Origin: Streptomyces flaveolus
GTDB taxonomy: Bacteria > Actinomycetota > Actinomycetes > Streptomycetales > Streptomycetaceae
Reading direction: 5' to 3'
Assembly (NCBI RefSeq): GCF_014648815.1
Contig: NZ_BMRV01000002.1
Location: 186,001 to 250,000, forward strand
DNA length: 64,000 bases
In this document: piece by piece, positions 54,976 through 63,222 of the stretch
Position numbering within the stretch: position 1 is the first letter of the stretch
Layout of the letters: each line of letters opens with the position of its first letter
Notes under the pieces: model-generated
Told to the model about the DNA's origin: nothing
Database searches by the model: none
Seen by the model: only the letters and a program-made list of their open reading frames with translations
Translations under genes and position numbers: made by a program

Positions 54976-57825
54976 ATGAAGCAGCAGGGTGTGCACCCCG
55001 AGGACGCCGAGGGCACCTCTGACGCTTCGTCGCGCCCGGACGCGGCCGCCGGCGGCGGGAAGCCCGGCGACGGCGACGAGAAGCCCGGCGGCAGTGGCGA
55101 GCAGTCCGCCGCCGGCGGCGAGAAGACCACCGACGGTGGCGAGAAGCCCACCGACGGGGACGAGAAGACCACCCGGAACGCGGTCGGCGGCCCCTCGGCG
55201 ACCGCCGCCGCCCCCGACGACGTGGCACACATCGACGAGGTGGAGGGTGACGAACCACTCCTCCCCTCGCGCGTGCACCGGCCGTCCGACCTGATGCGGC
55301 TGCTGGTGGGCGTGCTGGCGGTCGTCGTGCTGCTCGCCGTCGCCGCCTTCGCGCACGGCACCACCTCGGGTCTCGAACAGGACATCAACAAGGGCACCGG
55401 ACAGGCCCCCGACCTGCTGATCAAGGTCGCGGGACTGGCCTCCAGCATCGCGATCCTCCTGGTGCCCGTCGCGTTCGCCGTCGAGCGGCTGATCAAACGG
55501 GACGGGCTGCGGATCGCCGACGGTGTGCTCGCCGCGGTCCTCGCGCACGGGGTGACGCTCGCCACGGACCTGTGGGTGGCCAAGGCGGCCCCCGGTTCCA
55601 TCCAGGAGGCGCTCACCCAGCCCTCACCGGGCGACATCCACGCGCTCACCGACCCGGTGCACGGCTACCTCGCACCGGTCATCGCCTACATGACGGCCGT
55701 CGGGATGTCCCGCAGACCCCGCTGGCGCGCGGTGCTGTGGATCGTGCTGCTCCTCGACGCCTTCTCCATGCTCGTCACCGGCTACACGACGCCGTTCTCG
55801 ATCATCCTGACCGTTCTGATCGGCTGGACGGTGGCCTACGGAACGCTGTACGCGGTCGGCTCCCCCAACGCCCGCCCCACCGGCCGGACGCTGATGGCGG
55901 GCCTGCGGACCGTCGGTTTCCGCCCGGTGACCGCCGCCCGCGAGGAGGCGCCGCAGGACAACGCCGAGACCGGCGACCGGGGCCGGCGCTACTTCGTCAC
56001 GCTGGAGGACGGCCGGCCGCTGGACGTGACGGTCGTGGACCGCGAGCAGCAGGCGCAGGGCTTCTTCTACCGCGCGTGGCGCAATCTGACACTGCGCGGC
56101 TTCGCCACCCGCAGCAGCCTCCCCTCGCTGCGGCAGGCGCTGGAACAGGAGGCGCTGCTCGCCTACGCGGCGATCGCGGCCGGAGCCAACGCGCCGAAGC
56201 TGATCGCGACGTCCGAACTCGGTCCCGACGCCGTGATGCTCGTCTACGAGCACACCGGCGGCCGCACCCTCGACTCCCTGCCGGACGAAGAGATCACCGA
56301 CGGCCTGCTGCGCGAGGCCTGGGAGCAGGTGCGGGCCCTGCAGTCCCGGCGCATCGCGCATCGCCGGCTGGTGGGCGACGCCATCCTGGTGGATCGTTCC
56401 GGCACCGTGATCCTCACCGAGCTGCGCATCGGCGAGATCGCCGCCGGCGACCTGCTGCTGCGCATGGACATCTCCCAGCTCCTGGTGACGCTCGGCCTGC
56501 GGGTCGGCGCCGAACGCGCGGTCGCCTCGGCCGTGGACGTGCTCGGCCCCGACGCCGTGGCCGACTGCCTGCCGATGCTCCAGCCCATCGCGCTCAGCCG
56601 CTCCACCCGCGCGACCCTGCGCAAGCTGGCCCGGGAGCGGGCCGAGCGCGAACGGGAAGCGGTCCTCGAGGCGTCCCGCCACGCCAAGCTGGCCCGCTCC
56701 GAGGCGGCCGGCGCGGAAGAGGCCGCCGTACCCGGCAAGCCCGACAAGAAGGCCGCGCGCGCGGAGCAGCGGGCCGAGAAGCGGGCCCTGGACGATGCGC
56801 TGGAGGAGGCCCGCGAGGAGGACCTGCTCACGCAGATCCGGCACGCGGTGCTGCGGATCAGGCCGCAGGCCCCTGTCGAGCCGGCCCGGCTCGAGCGGGT
56901 GCGCCCCCGCACGCTGATCAGTTTCATCGCCGGTGCGATCGGCGCGTACTTCCTGCTGACCCAGCTCACGCACATCGAGTTCGGGCCGCTGATCGCGAAC
57001 GCCCAGTGGGGCTGGGTCGCCGCGGCCGTGCTGTTCTCGGCGGCGAGCTATGTCGCCGCGGCGATGGCCCTGCTCGGGTTCGTGCCCGAGCGGGTGCCGT
57101 TCGTACGGACCGTGGCCGCACAGGTGGCCGGGTCGTTCGTCAAGATCGTCGCTCCGGCGGCGGTCGGCGGCGTCGCGCTGAACACCCGGTTCCTTCAGCG
57201 GGCGGGAGTACGGCCGGGGCTCGCGGTGGCGAGCGTCGGCGCGTCGCAGCTGTTCGGGCTCGGCTGCCACATCCTGATGCTGCTGTCCTTCGGCTACCTG
57301 ACCGGCACCGAGAAGACACCCTCGCTGTCGCCGTCCCGGACGGTCATCGCCGGTCTGCTGACGGTGGCGGTGCTCGTGCTCGTGGTGACGTCGGTGCCGT
57401 TCCTGCGGAAGTTCGTCGTCACGCGCGTACGGTCGCTCTTCGCCGGCGTCGTGCCGCGCATGCTGGACGTCCTCCAGCGGCCGCAGAAGCTGGTCACCGG
57501 GATCGGCGGCATGCTGCTGCTCACCGCCTGCTTCGTGATGTGCCTGGACGCCTCGATCCGGGCCTTCGGCGACGAGTCGTCCTCGATCAGCCTCGCGAGC
57601 GTCGCCGTCGTCTTCCTCGCGGGCAACGCGCTGGGGTCCGCGGCACCGACGCCGGGCGGTGTCGGCGCGGTGGAGGCGACCCTGACGGTCGGCCTGATCG
57701 CTGTCGGCCTGCCCAAGGAGGTCGCCGCACCGGCGGTGCTGCTGTTCCGGCTGCTCACCCTGTGGCTGCCGGTGCTGCCGGGCTGGCTGGCGTTCAACCA
57801 CCTGTCCCGGAAAGAAGCGCTGTAG
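54976..57825 (+). CDS. Multi-domain membrane protein: kinase-like domain plus LPG-synthase/flippase-like (UPF0104) membrane domain
   Basis: About 949 residues from ATG 54976 (AAGAGG just upstream). The first 95 residues are low complexity with GEKTTDGGEKPTDGDEK repeats. Four to six membrane segments follow (about 105-290). A cytoplasmic domain (about 330-545) resembles ABC1/aminoglycoside-kinase-like folds (VYEHTGGRTLDSLPDEEIT, IAHRRLVGDAILVDRSGTVILTEL), but the HxDxxxxN and DFG residues look degraded. Then come a basic coiled-coil linker (KKAARAEQRAEKRALDDALEEA) and eight membrane segments of the UPF0104/AglD family containing GGVGAVEA. I infer a lipid-linked transporter with a pseudokinase. 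Confidence 0.78.
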   Translation: MKQQGVHPEDAEGTSDASSRPDAAAGGGKPGDGDEKPGGSGEQSAAGGEKTTDGGEKPTDGDEKTTRNAVGGPSATAAAPDDVAHIDEVEGDEPLLPSRVHRPSDLMRLLVGVLAVVVLLAVAAFAHGTTSGLEQDINKGTGQAPDLLIKVAGLASSIAILLVPVAFAVERLIKRDGLRIADGVLAAVLAHGVTLATDLWVAKAAPGSIQEALTQPSPGDIHALTDPVHGYLAPVIAYMTAVGMSRRPRWRAVLWIVLLLDAFSMLVTGYTTPFSIILTVLIGWTVAYGTLYAVGSPNARPTGRTLMAGLRTVGFRPVTAAREEAPQDNAETGDRGRRYFVTLEDGRPLDVTVVDREQQAQGFFYRAWRNLTLRGFATRSSLPSLRQALEQEALLAYAAIAAGANAPKLIATSELGPDAVMLVYEHTGGRTLDSLPDEEITDGLLREAWEQVRALQSRRIAHRRLVGDAILVDRSGTVILTELRIGEIAAGDLLLRMDISQLLVTLGLRVGAERAVASAVDVLGPDAVADCLPMLQPIALSRSTRATLRKLARERAEREREAVLEASRHAKLARSEAAGAEEAAVPGKPDKKAARAEQRAEKRALDDALEEAREEDLLTQIRHAVLRIRPQAPVEPARLERVRPRTLISFIAGAIGAYFLLTQLTHIEFGPLIANAQWGWVAAAVLFSAASYVAAAMALLGFVPERVPFVRTVAAQVAGSFVKIVAPAAVGGVALNTRFLQRAGVRPGLAVASVGASQLFGLGCHILMLLSFGYLTGTEKTPSLSPSRTVIAGLLTVAVLVLVVTSVPFLRKFVVTRVRSLFAGVVPRMLDVLQRPQKLVTGIGGMLLLTACFVMCLDASIRAFGDESSSISLASVAVVFLAGNALGSAAPTPGGVGAVEATLTVGLIAVGLPKEVAAPAVLLFRLLTLWLPVLPGWLAFNHLSRKEAL

Positions 57826-57907
57826 GGAGCGAGAACCCTGCCCCGCCCCGTACCTCGTACGGCTCGTGCCCCGGGCGCACGGACCCGCCCGGCCGCACGA
57901 TGGGGGC

Positions 57908-59455
57908 ATGCCGATTCCCACCCGGCTGCGCGCCGCCGCCCTCACCGCCACCGCCGTACTGCTGTCCGCCCTCCTCGCGGGCTGCGGCGACGGTCCACGG
58001 GACGACACGGACCTGACGGACCAGAAGCTCGCCTGGGAGGACTGCCCGGCACCGTCCCAGGCCGAGGGCGGCGGCCCTCCGCCCTCCCCGCTGCCGAACG
58101 GCGGCGACTGGCAGTGCGCCACCATGAAGGCCCCGCGCGACTGGGACGACCCCGAGGGCGACACGATCGGCCTCGCGCTGATCCGGGCGAAGGCCGACGG
58201 CGCGGCGGACCGGCGGATCGGCTCGCTGGTCTTCAACTTCGGCGGCCCCGGCCAATCGGGCGTCACCACCCTGCCCGCCTTCGGCGAGGACTACGCGAAC
58301 CTCCGCACCCGATACGACCTGGTCAGCTTCGACCCGCGCGGGGTCGGCCGCAGCGCCCCGGTGGAGTGCCTGGACGACGAGCAGCTCGACACGTACTTCC
58401 AGCAGGACGCCACCCCCGACGACGCGGCCGAGCGCACCGAGCTGCTGGACAACACCAAGGGATTCAATGCCGCCTGCGAGAAGCACTCGAAGACGATGCT
58501 GCCGCATGTGGCCACCACCGACGCGGCCCGCGACATGGACCTGATGCGCCAGGTCCTCGGCGACGACAAGCTGTACTACTTCGGCATCTCCTACGGCACC
58601 GAACTCGGCGGCGTCTACGCCCACCTGTTCCCGAAGCAGGTGGGCCGAGCCGTCTTCGACGCGGTCGTCGACCCCACGCAGAACGCCGAACAGAGCTCGC
58701 TCGGGCAGGCCGAGGGCTTCCAGCTCGCCCTCGACAACTACGCCGAGGACTGCGTGTCCAAGGTCGAGGACTGTCCCGTCGGCGACAGCGTCCAGGACGT
58801 CGAGAACCGCATCGCGCGGCTGCTGAAGGACCTCGACCGCAAACCGATTCCCGGCGTGTTCCCCCGCGACCTCACCCAGTCCGCCGCGACGGGCGGCATC
58901 CTCCAGGCGCTGTACTCGAGGGACCTGTGGCAGTACCTCACCGAGGGCCTGGAGCAGGCCTACGACGGAGACGGCAGGATCCTCATGGTGCTGGCGGACT
59001 CGTACAACGGGCGCGACGAGAACGGCGAGTACAGCAACAGCACCGCGGCGAACATCTCCATCAACTGCGCCGACGACAAAGCCCGGTACGGCCCCGCGTA
59101 CGTGGAGGAGAAGCTGCCCGCGTTCCGCAAGGCCTCCCCGCTGTTCGGCGACTCCCTCGCCTGGGGCATGGTCAGCTGCACCGACTGGGCGGTGCCCGGC
59201 GCGGCCGACCACCCCGACGTCAGCGCGCCCGGCGCGCCGCCGGTCCTGGTGATCGGCAACACCGGCGACCCGGCGACGCCCTACGAGGGCGCGGCGCGGA
59301 TGGCCGACGCGCTGGGCAAGGGCGTCGGGGTGGAGCTGACGTACAAGGGGCAGGGGCACGGGGCCTACAACAGCGGGAACAAGTGCGTGCAGGACGCGGT
59401 GCACGGCTATCTGCTGGACGGGAAGGTGCCGTCGGCCGGGACCGTCTGCTCCTGA
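57908..59455 (+). CDS. Secreted lipoprotein alpha/beta hydrolase (tripeptidyl aminopeptidase-like), copy 1
   Basis: ATG 57908 gives 515 residues with a lipoprotein signal peptide ending in the lipobox LLAGC. The oxyanion loop is NFGGPGQSG, the nucleophile Ser228 lies in GISYGTE, and the acid and base are in IGNTGDPATP and GQGHGAY. The C-terminal cap region (TAP-like) closes with a conserved cysteine pair. This is the SlpD/SlpE/tripeptidyl-aminopeptidase family that trims peptides outside the cell. It is followed by a paralogue 138 bp downstream. Confidence 0.9.
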   Translation: MPIPTRLRAAALTATAVLLSALLAGCGDGPRDDTDLTDQKLAWEDCPAPSQAEGGGPPPSPLPNGGDWQCATMKAPRDWDDPEGDTIGLALIRAKADGAADRRIGSLVFNFGGPGQSGVTTLPAFGEDYANLRTRYDLVSFDPRGVGRSAPVECLDDEQLDTYFQQDATPDDAAERTELLDNTKGFNAACEKHSKTMLPHVATTDAARDMDLMRQVLGDDKLYYFGISYGTELGGVYAHLFPKQVGRAVFDAVVDPTQNAEQSSLGQAEGFQLALDNYAEDCVSKVEDCPVGDSVQDVENRIARLLKDLDRKPIPGVFPRDLTQSAATGGILQALYSRDLWQYLTEGLEQAYDGDGRILMVLADSYNGRDENGEYSNSTAANISINCADDKARYGPAYVEEKLPAFRKASPLFGDSLAWGMVSCTDWAVPGAADHPDVSAPGAPPVLVIGNTGDPATPYEGAARMADALGKGVGVELTYKGQGHGAYNSGNKCVQDAVHGYLLDGKVPSAGTVCS

Positions 59456-59593
59456 TCTCCGACGCGCGCCACCTTCCCGAACTCCCAGGCCACAGCGTTG
59501 TCCACAGGGCCCGGCGGGCGTCATGCCCGCCGCCTACGATGGCATGACGCCATCCGCCGCACGGTGCGGAGGGCCGGCGAGGGGGGATTGTTC

Positions 59594-61135
59594 ATGGCAC
59601 GTCTCGTACGGTGGACGGCTCTGGCCGCCGCCGCCGCACTGCTGACGGTGGGCTGCAGCGGCGGCTCGTCCGGCGACGATCAGAAGGACGGGGACGCGAG
59701 CAGTGCGCGGCCGTCCGCGGCGCCGCCCTCCGGGGTGCCCGCGTCGCTGGCCTCCCAGACGCTCGACTGGGGCCGCTGCAAGGGCACCGCGGACGCTCCC
59801 GCGCCGGGCGGCGACTGGCAGTGCGCCACGCTCGAGGCGCCGCTCGACTGGGCCGAGCCGGACGGCGAGACGATAGGGCTGGCCCTGATCAGGTCCAAGG
59901 CGAGCGGCGACCGGCGCGCCGGCTCCCTGCTGTTCAACTTCGGCGGACCCGGCGGCTCGGGCGTGTCCATGATGCCGTCCTACGCCGACACCGTCTCCGC
60001 ACTGCACGAGCGCTACGACCTGGTGAGCTGGGACCCGCGAGGGGTGGCCGCCAGCGAGGGCATCCGCTGCCGCGACGACGAGGCGATCGGGGACGCCGAG
60101 TCGGTGGACGCGACGCCGGACACCCCGGCCGAGGAGCAGGCGTTCTTCAAGGACGCCGCCGACTTCGGCAAGGGCTGCGAGAAGGCCGTCGGCAAGCTGA
60201 TGGCGCACGTCTCGACCACGGACACCGCCCGCGACATGGACCTGATGCGGCATGTGCTGGGCGACGAGAAGATGCACTACTTCGGCATCTCCTACGGCAC
60301 CGAACTCGGCGGTGTCTACGCCCACCTGTTCCCGAAGCACGTGGGCCGGATGGTCCTCGACGCGGTCGTGGACCCGAGCGCCGACACCATGGGCCACGCG
60401 GAGAACCAGACGCGAGGCTTCCAGCGCGCGCTGGACGACTACCTGAAGTCCACGGGGCAGGACCCCGAGCGGGGCACGCGAAAGATCGCCGACCTGCTGA
60501 AGCGGATCGACGCGGAGCCGCTGCCGACGTCGTCCGGGGGACGGAAGCTGACGCAGACGCTCGCGATCACCGGCATCGTGCTGCCGCTGTACAGCAAGGA
60601 CGGCTGGCCGACCCTGACGAGTGCGCTGGCGGCGGCCCAGGACGGTGACGGCTCGGAGCTGCTGGCCCTCGCCGACGGCTACAACGAGCGCGACGGATCG
60701 GGGCACTACGGCACGACGACCCACTCGCAGCGGGTCATATCGTGCCTGGACGGCAAGCAGCGGCCGACGGCGGCGGAGACCAGGAAGCGGCTGCCCGAGT
60801 TCGAGGAGATCTCCCCCGTGTTCGGCCCCTTCCTCGGCTGGGACACGGCCGGCTGGTGCCACGACTGGCCGGTGCCCGGGCAGCACGAGACGCCGGAGGT
60901 GAGCGCGCCCGGAGCGGCGCCGATCCTCGTGGTCGGCAACACCGGCGACCCGGCCACGCCCTACGAGGGCGCCCGCAGGATGGCGGACGAGCTGGGCAAG
61001 GACGTCGGTGTGGTGCTCACCTGGAAGGGCGAGGGCCACGGGGCGTACGGGAGCGGCAGCGACTGCGTCGACTCCACGGTCGACGCCTATCTGCTGAAGG
61101 GAACGGTGCCGAAGGACGGCAAGGTCTGCTCATGA
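59594..61135 (+). CDS. Secreted lipoprotein alpha/beta hydrolase, copy 2
   Basis: ATG 59594, with GAGGGGGG upstream, gives 513 residues. The signal peptide ends in the lipobox LLTVGC. Catalytic elements repeat those of the upstream gene: NFGGPGGSG, Ser233 in GISYGTE, VGNTGDPATP and GEGHGAY. Long identical stretches (YFGISYGTELGGVYAHLFPK) show a tandem duplication, while the pro-region and cap differ, which suggests different peptide preference. A terminator follows the stop. Confidence 0.9.
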   Translation: MARLVRWTALAAAAALLTVGCSGGSSGDDQKDGDASSARPSAAPPSGVPASLASQTLDWGRCKGTADAPAPGGDWQCATLEAPLDWAEPDGETIGLALIRSKASGDRRAGSLLFNFGGPGGSGVSMMPSYADTVSALHERYDLVSWDPRGVAASEGIRCRDDEAIGDAESVDATPDTPAEEQAFFKDAADFGKGCEKAVGKLMAHVSTTDTARDMDLMRHVLGDEKMHYFGISYGTELGGVYAHLFPKHVGRMVLDAVVDPSADTMGHAENQTRGFQRALDDYLKSTGQDPERGTRKIADLLKRIDAEPLPTSSGGRKLTQTLAITGIVLPLYSKDGWPTLTSALAAAQDGDGSELLALADGYNERDGSGHYGTTTHSQRVISCLDGKQRPTAAETRKRLPEFEEISPVFGPFLGWDTAGWCHDWPVPGQHETPEVSAPGAAPILVVGNTGDPATPYEGARRMADELGKDVGVVLTWKGEGHGAYGSGSDCVDSTVDAYLLKGTVPKDGKVCS

Positions 61136-61137
61136 CG

Positions 61138-61182
61138 ACGGCGGGGGCTTCGGGCACCTGCGGTGCGCGAAACCCCCGCCGT
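61138..61182. terminator. Bidirectional hairpin terminator
   Basis: Arms 61138-61152 and 61168-61182 form a 15-bp stem with one mismatch, between the converging hydrolase (stop 61135) and moeZ (stop 61231). Confidence 0.8.
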
Positions 61183-61230
61183 TCGGAGACCGGGACGAGC
61201 GGATCCCGGATGTCCCGAGCCGGTGACGGC

Positions 61231-62409
61231 TCAGTACACCGGCTTCTCCGGCTCGATCTGGTTGACCCAGCCGATCACGCCGCCGCCGACGTGGACGGCG
61301 TCCGAGAAGCCCGCGGACTTCAGGACCGCGAGGACTTCCGCACTGCGGACACCCGTCTTGCAGTTCAAGACGATCTTCTTGTCCTGCGGGAGGCTCTCCA
61401 GGGCGGAGCCCATGAGGAACTCGTTCTTCGGGATCAGCCGGGCGCCCGGGATGGAGACGATCTCGAACTCGTTCGGCTCGCGGACGTCGATGAGCTCGAT
61501 GTTCTCGCCGTCGTCGATCCACTCCTTGAGCTGCTTGGGAGTGATCGTGGAGTCGGCGGCCGCCGCCTGGGCCTCCTCGGACACGACGCCGCAGAAGGCC
61601 TCGTAGTCGATGAGCTCGGTGACGGTCGGGTTCTCGCCGCAGACCGCGCAGTTCGGGTCCTTGCGGACCTTGACCTGGCGGTACTGCATCTCCAGGGCGT
61701 CATAGATCATCAGGCGGCCGACCAGCGGCTCGCCGATGCCCGCGAGGAGCTTGATGGCCTCGTTGGTCTGGATGGAGCCGATGGACGCGCACAGCACGCC
61801 CAGGACGCCGCCCTCGGCGCAGGAGGGGACCATGCCGGGGGGCGGGGGCTCCGGGTAGAGGCAGCGGTAGCAGGGACCGTGCTCGGACCAGAAGACGGAG
61901 GCCTGGCCGTCGAAGCGGTAGATCGAGCCCCAGACGTAGGGCTTGTTCAGCAGCACACAGGCGTCGTTGACCAGGTAGCGGGTCGCGAAGTTGTCCGTAC
62001 CGTCGACGATCAGGTCGTACTGGCTGAAGATGTCCATCACGTTGTCGGCCTCGAGCCGCTCCTGGTGAAGGACCACGTCCACGTACGGGTTGATGCCCTT
62101 GATGGTGTCGCGGGCGGACTCGGCCTTGGAACGGCCGATGTCGGCCTGGCTGTGGATGACCTGACGCTGCAGGTTCGACTCGTCGACCTCGTCGAACTCC
62201 ACGATGCCGAGCGTGCCGACACCGGCTGCCGCCAGGTACATCAGGGTCGGCGAGCCGAGGCCGCCCGCGCCCACGGCGAGCACCTTGGCGTTCTTCAGCC
62301 GCTTCTGCCCGTCCATCCCCACATCGGGGATGATCAGGTGGCGGGAGTACCTGCGGACCTCGTCTACGGTGAGCTCGGCGGCCGGCTCGACCAGGGGTGG
62401 CAGCGACAC
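61231..62409 (-). CDS. moeZ: Adenylyltransferase/sulfurtransferase MoeZ
   Basis: GTG 62409 gives 392 residues: an E1-like MoeB domain with nucleotide loop GAGGLGS (47-53), SNLQRQ arginine finger (78-83) and zinc cysteines 180, 183, 254 and 257, then a rhodanese domain with persulfide Cys350 (NCKTGVRS). In actinobacteria MoeZ activates the C-terminal glycine of ubiquitin-like sulfur carriers and loads sulfur on them, serving molybdopterin, thiamine and cysteine synthesis (CysO) and secondary metabolites. A sigma-R promoter precedes it, in line with moeB as a reported SigR target in S. coelicolor. Confidence 0.96.
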   Translation of the reverse strand: MSLPPLVEPAAELTVDEVRRYSRHLIIPDVGMDGQKRLKNAKVLAVGAGGLGSPTLMYLAAAGVGTLGIVEFDEVDESNLQRQVIHSQADIGRSKAESARDTIKGINPYVDVVLHQERLEADNVMDIFSQYDLIVDGTDNFATRYLVNDACVLLNKPYVWGSIYRFDGQASVFWSEHGPCYRCLYPEPPPPGMVPSCAEGGVLGVLCASIGSIQTNEAIKLLAGIGEPLVGRLMIYDALEMQYRQVKVRKDPNCAVCGENPTVTELIDYEAFCGVVSEEAQAAAADSTITPKQLKEWIDDGENIELIDVREPNEFEIVSIPGARLIPKNEFLMGSALESLPQDKKIVLNCKTGVRSAEVLAVLKSAGFSDAVHVGGGVIGWVNQIEPEKPVY

Positions 62410-62453
62410 GGGGACTCCGTTGGTCGGTCAATCATTACGGTTGTTCTCTCCGT

Positions 62454-62480
62454 AACACTGCCACGGCCTTTTTCATTCCG
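62454..62480 (-). promoter_or_regulatory. Sigma-R-type promoter of moeZ
   Basis: On the minus strand CGGAAT (62480-62475), an 18-bp spacer and GTT (62456-62454) fit the sigma-R consensus. The -35 overlaps the stop of the upstream gene (62473), and the site ends 44 bp before the moeZ start. Confidence 0.85.
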
Positions 62481-63222
62481 AGACACCTGTCCCGATACGC
62501 GAGACGATCTCGTCCCAGTAGCCGGGCATCGTCTCCCAGGGGTCCACTCGCCCGGACCGGTTCGTGCGATCGGTGAAGTAGATCGTGGCGGCGCCCTGCC
62601 AGCGGGCGATGCGCAGCGCCTCCTCCAGATGACCGCGGGGGACGCCGTGGACGAAGTGGCAGAAGCGCTCGGGCGGGTAGTCGGCGCTCCACTCGGCCGC
62701 CTGGGACCAGCGGTAGTCGCTCCAGGCGCCCGAGAACGTGACGAGCTGGTCGGCGCTCTCGGCATAGCCGGGGTACGGGTGGGTGCCGTGCCCGAGGACG
62801 ATGTGGGCGTCGTCACGGATGACGCGGAGCGTGCCGACCGTGCGGCGGACCTCCGGGAGCGCGGCCCGTTCGGACGGGCAGCGGTCGAGAAGGAAGCCGT
62901 CGGCCTGATACCAGTCGAGATAGCGGTGGGCGTCGGAGATCAGTTCCCCGAAGCCGCGGGCTCCGTACGCGGCGTCGAGGTGGCCGAGGACGCGGACGCC
63001 CGCGTTGCGCAGCCGGCCGGACGCCTCCAGGCAGTGCGGGTCGGGCTGGGTGCCGGGACCGTCGGCGACGTTGAGGACGACCCAGTGCAGGGGGGTGCCG
63101 GGGCTGGTGAGGCCGGCCCACTCGTCGGGTGCGACGAGGGGGTGGGCGAGACCGGGGACCCCGAGGCCGGTGCGGACGCTGGTGTTCGCGGTGCCCGTGT
63201 GCTCACTGGTCAGATACGGCAT
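62473..63222 (-). CDS. Spherulin-4-like (Spherulation-specific family 4) protein
   Basis: ATG 63222 gives 249 residues without a signal peptide. The blocks LGVPGLAHPLVAPDEW, VVLNVADGPG, VLGHLDAAYG and YQADGFLLDRCP match the spherulin-4 family. That family has a TIM-barrel fold related to glycoside hydrolases GH114/GH135, such as fungal Sph3. Acidic residues in HLDAAYG and GFLLDRC are candidate catalytic groups. The start overlaps the end of the epimerase gene by 13 bases. A role in polysaccharide cleavage is inferred from the fold; the lack of a secretion signal is odd for that. Confidence 0.8.
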   Translation of the reverse strand: MPYLTSEHTGTANTSVRTGLGVPGLAHPLVAPDEWAGLTSPGTPLHWVVLNVADGPGTQPDPHCLEASGRLRNAGVRVLGHLDAAYGARGFGELISDAHRYLDWYQADGFLLDRCPSERAALPEVRRTVGTLRVIRDDAHIVLGHGTHPYPGYAESADQLVTFSGAWSDYRWSQAAEWSADYPPERFCHFVHGVPRGHLEEALRIARWQGAATIYFTDRTNRSGRVDPWETMPGYWDEIVSRIGTGVSE

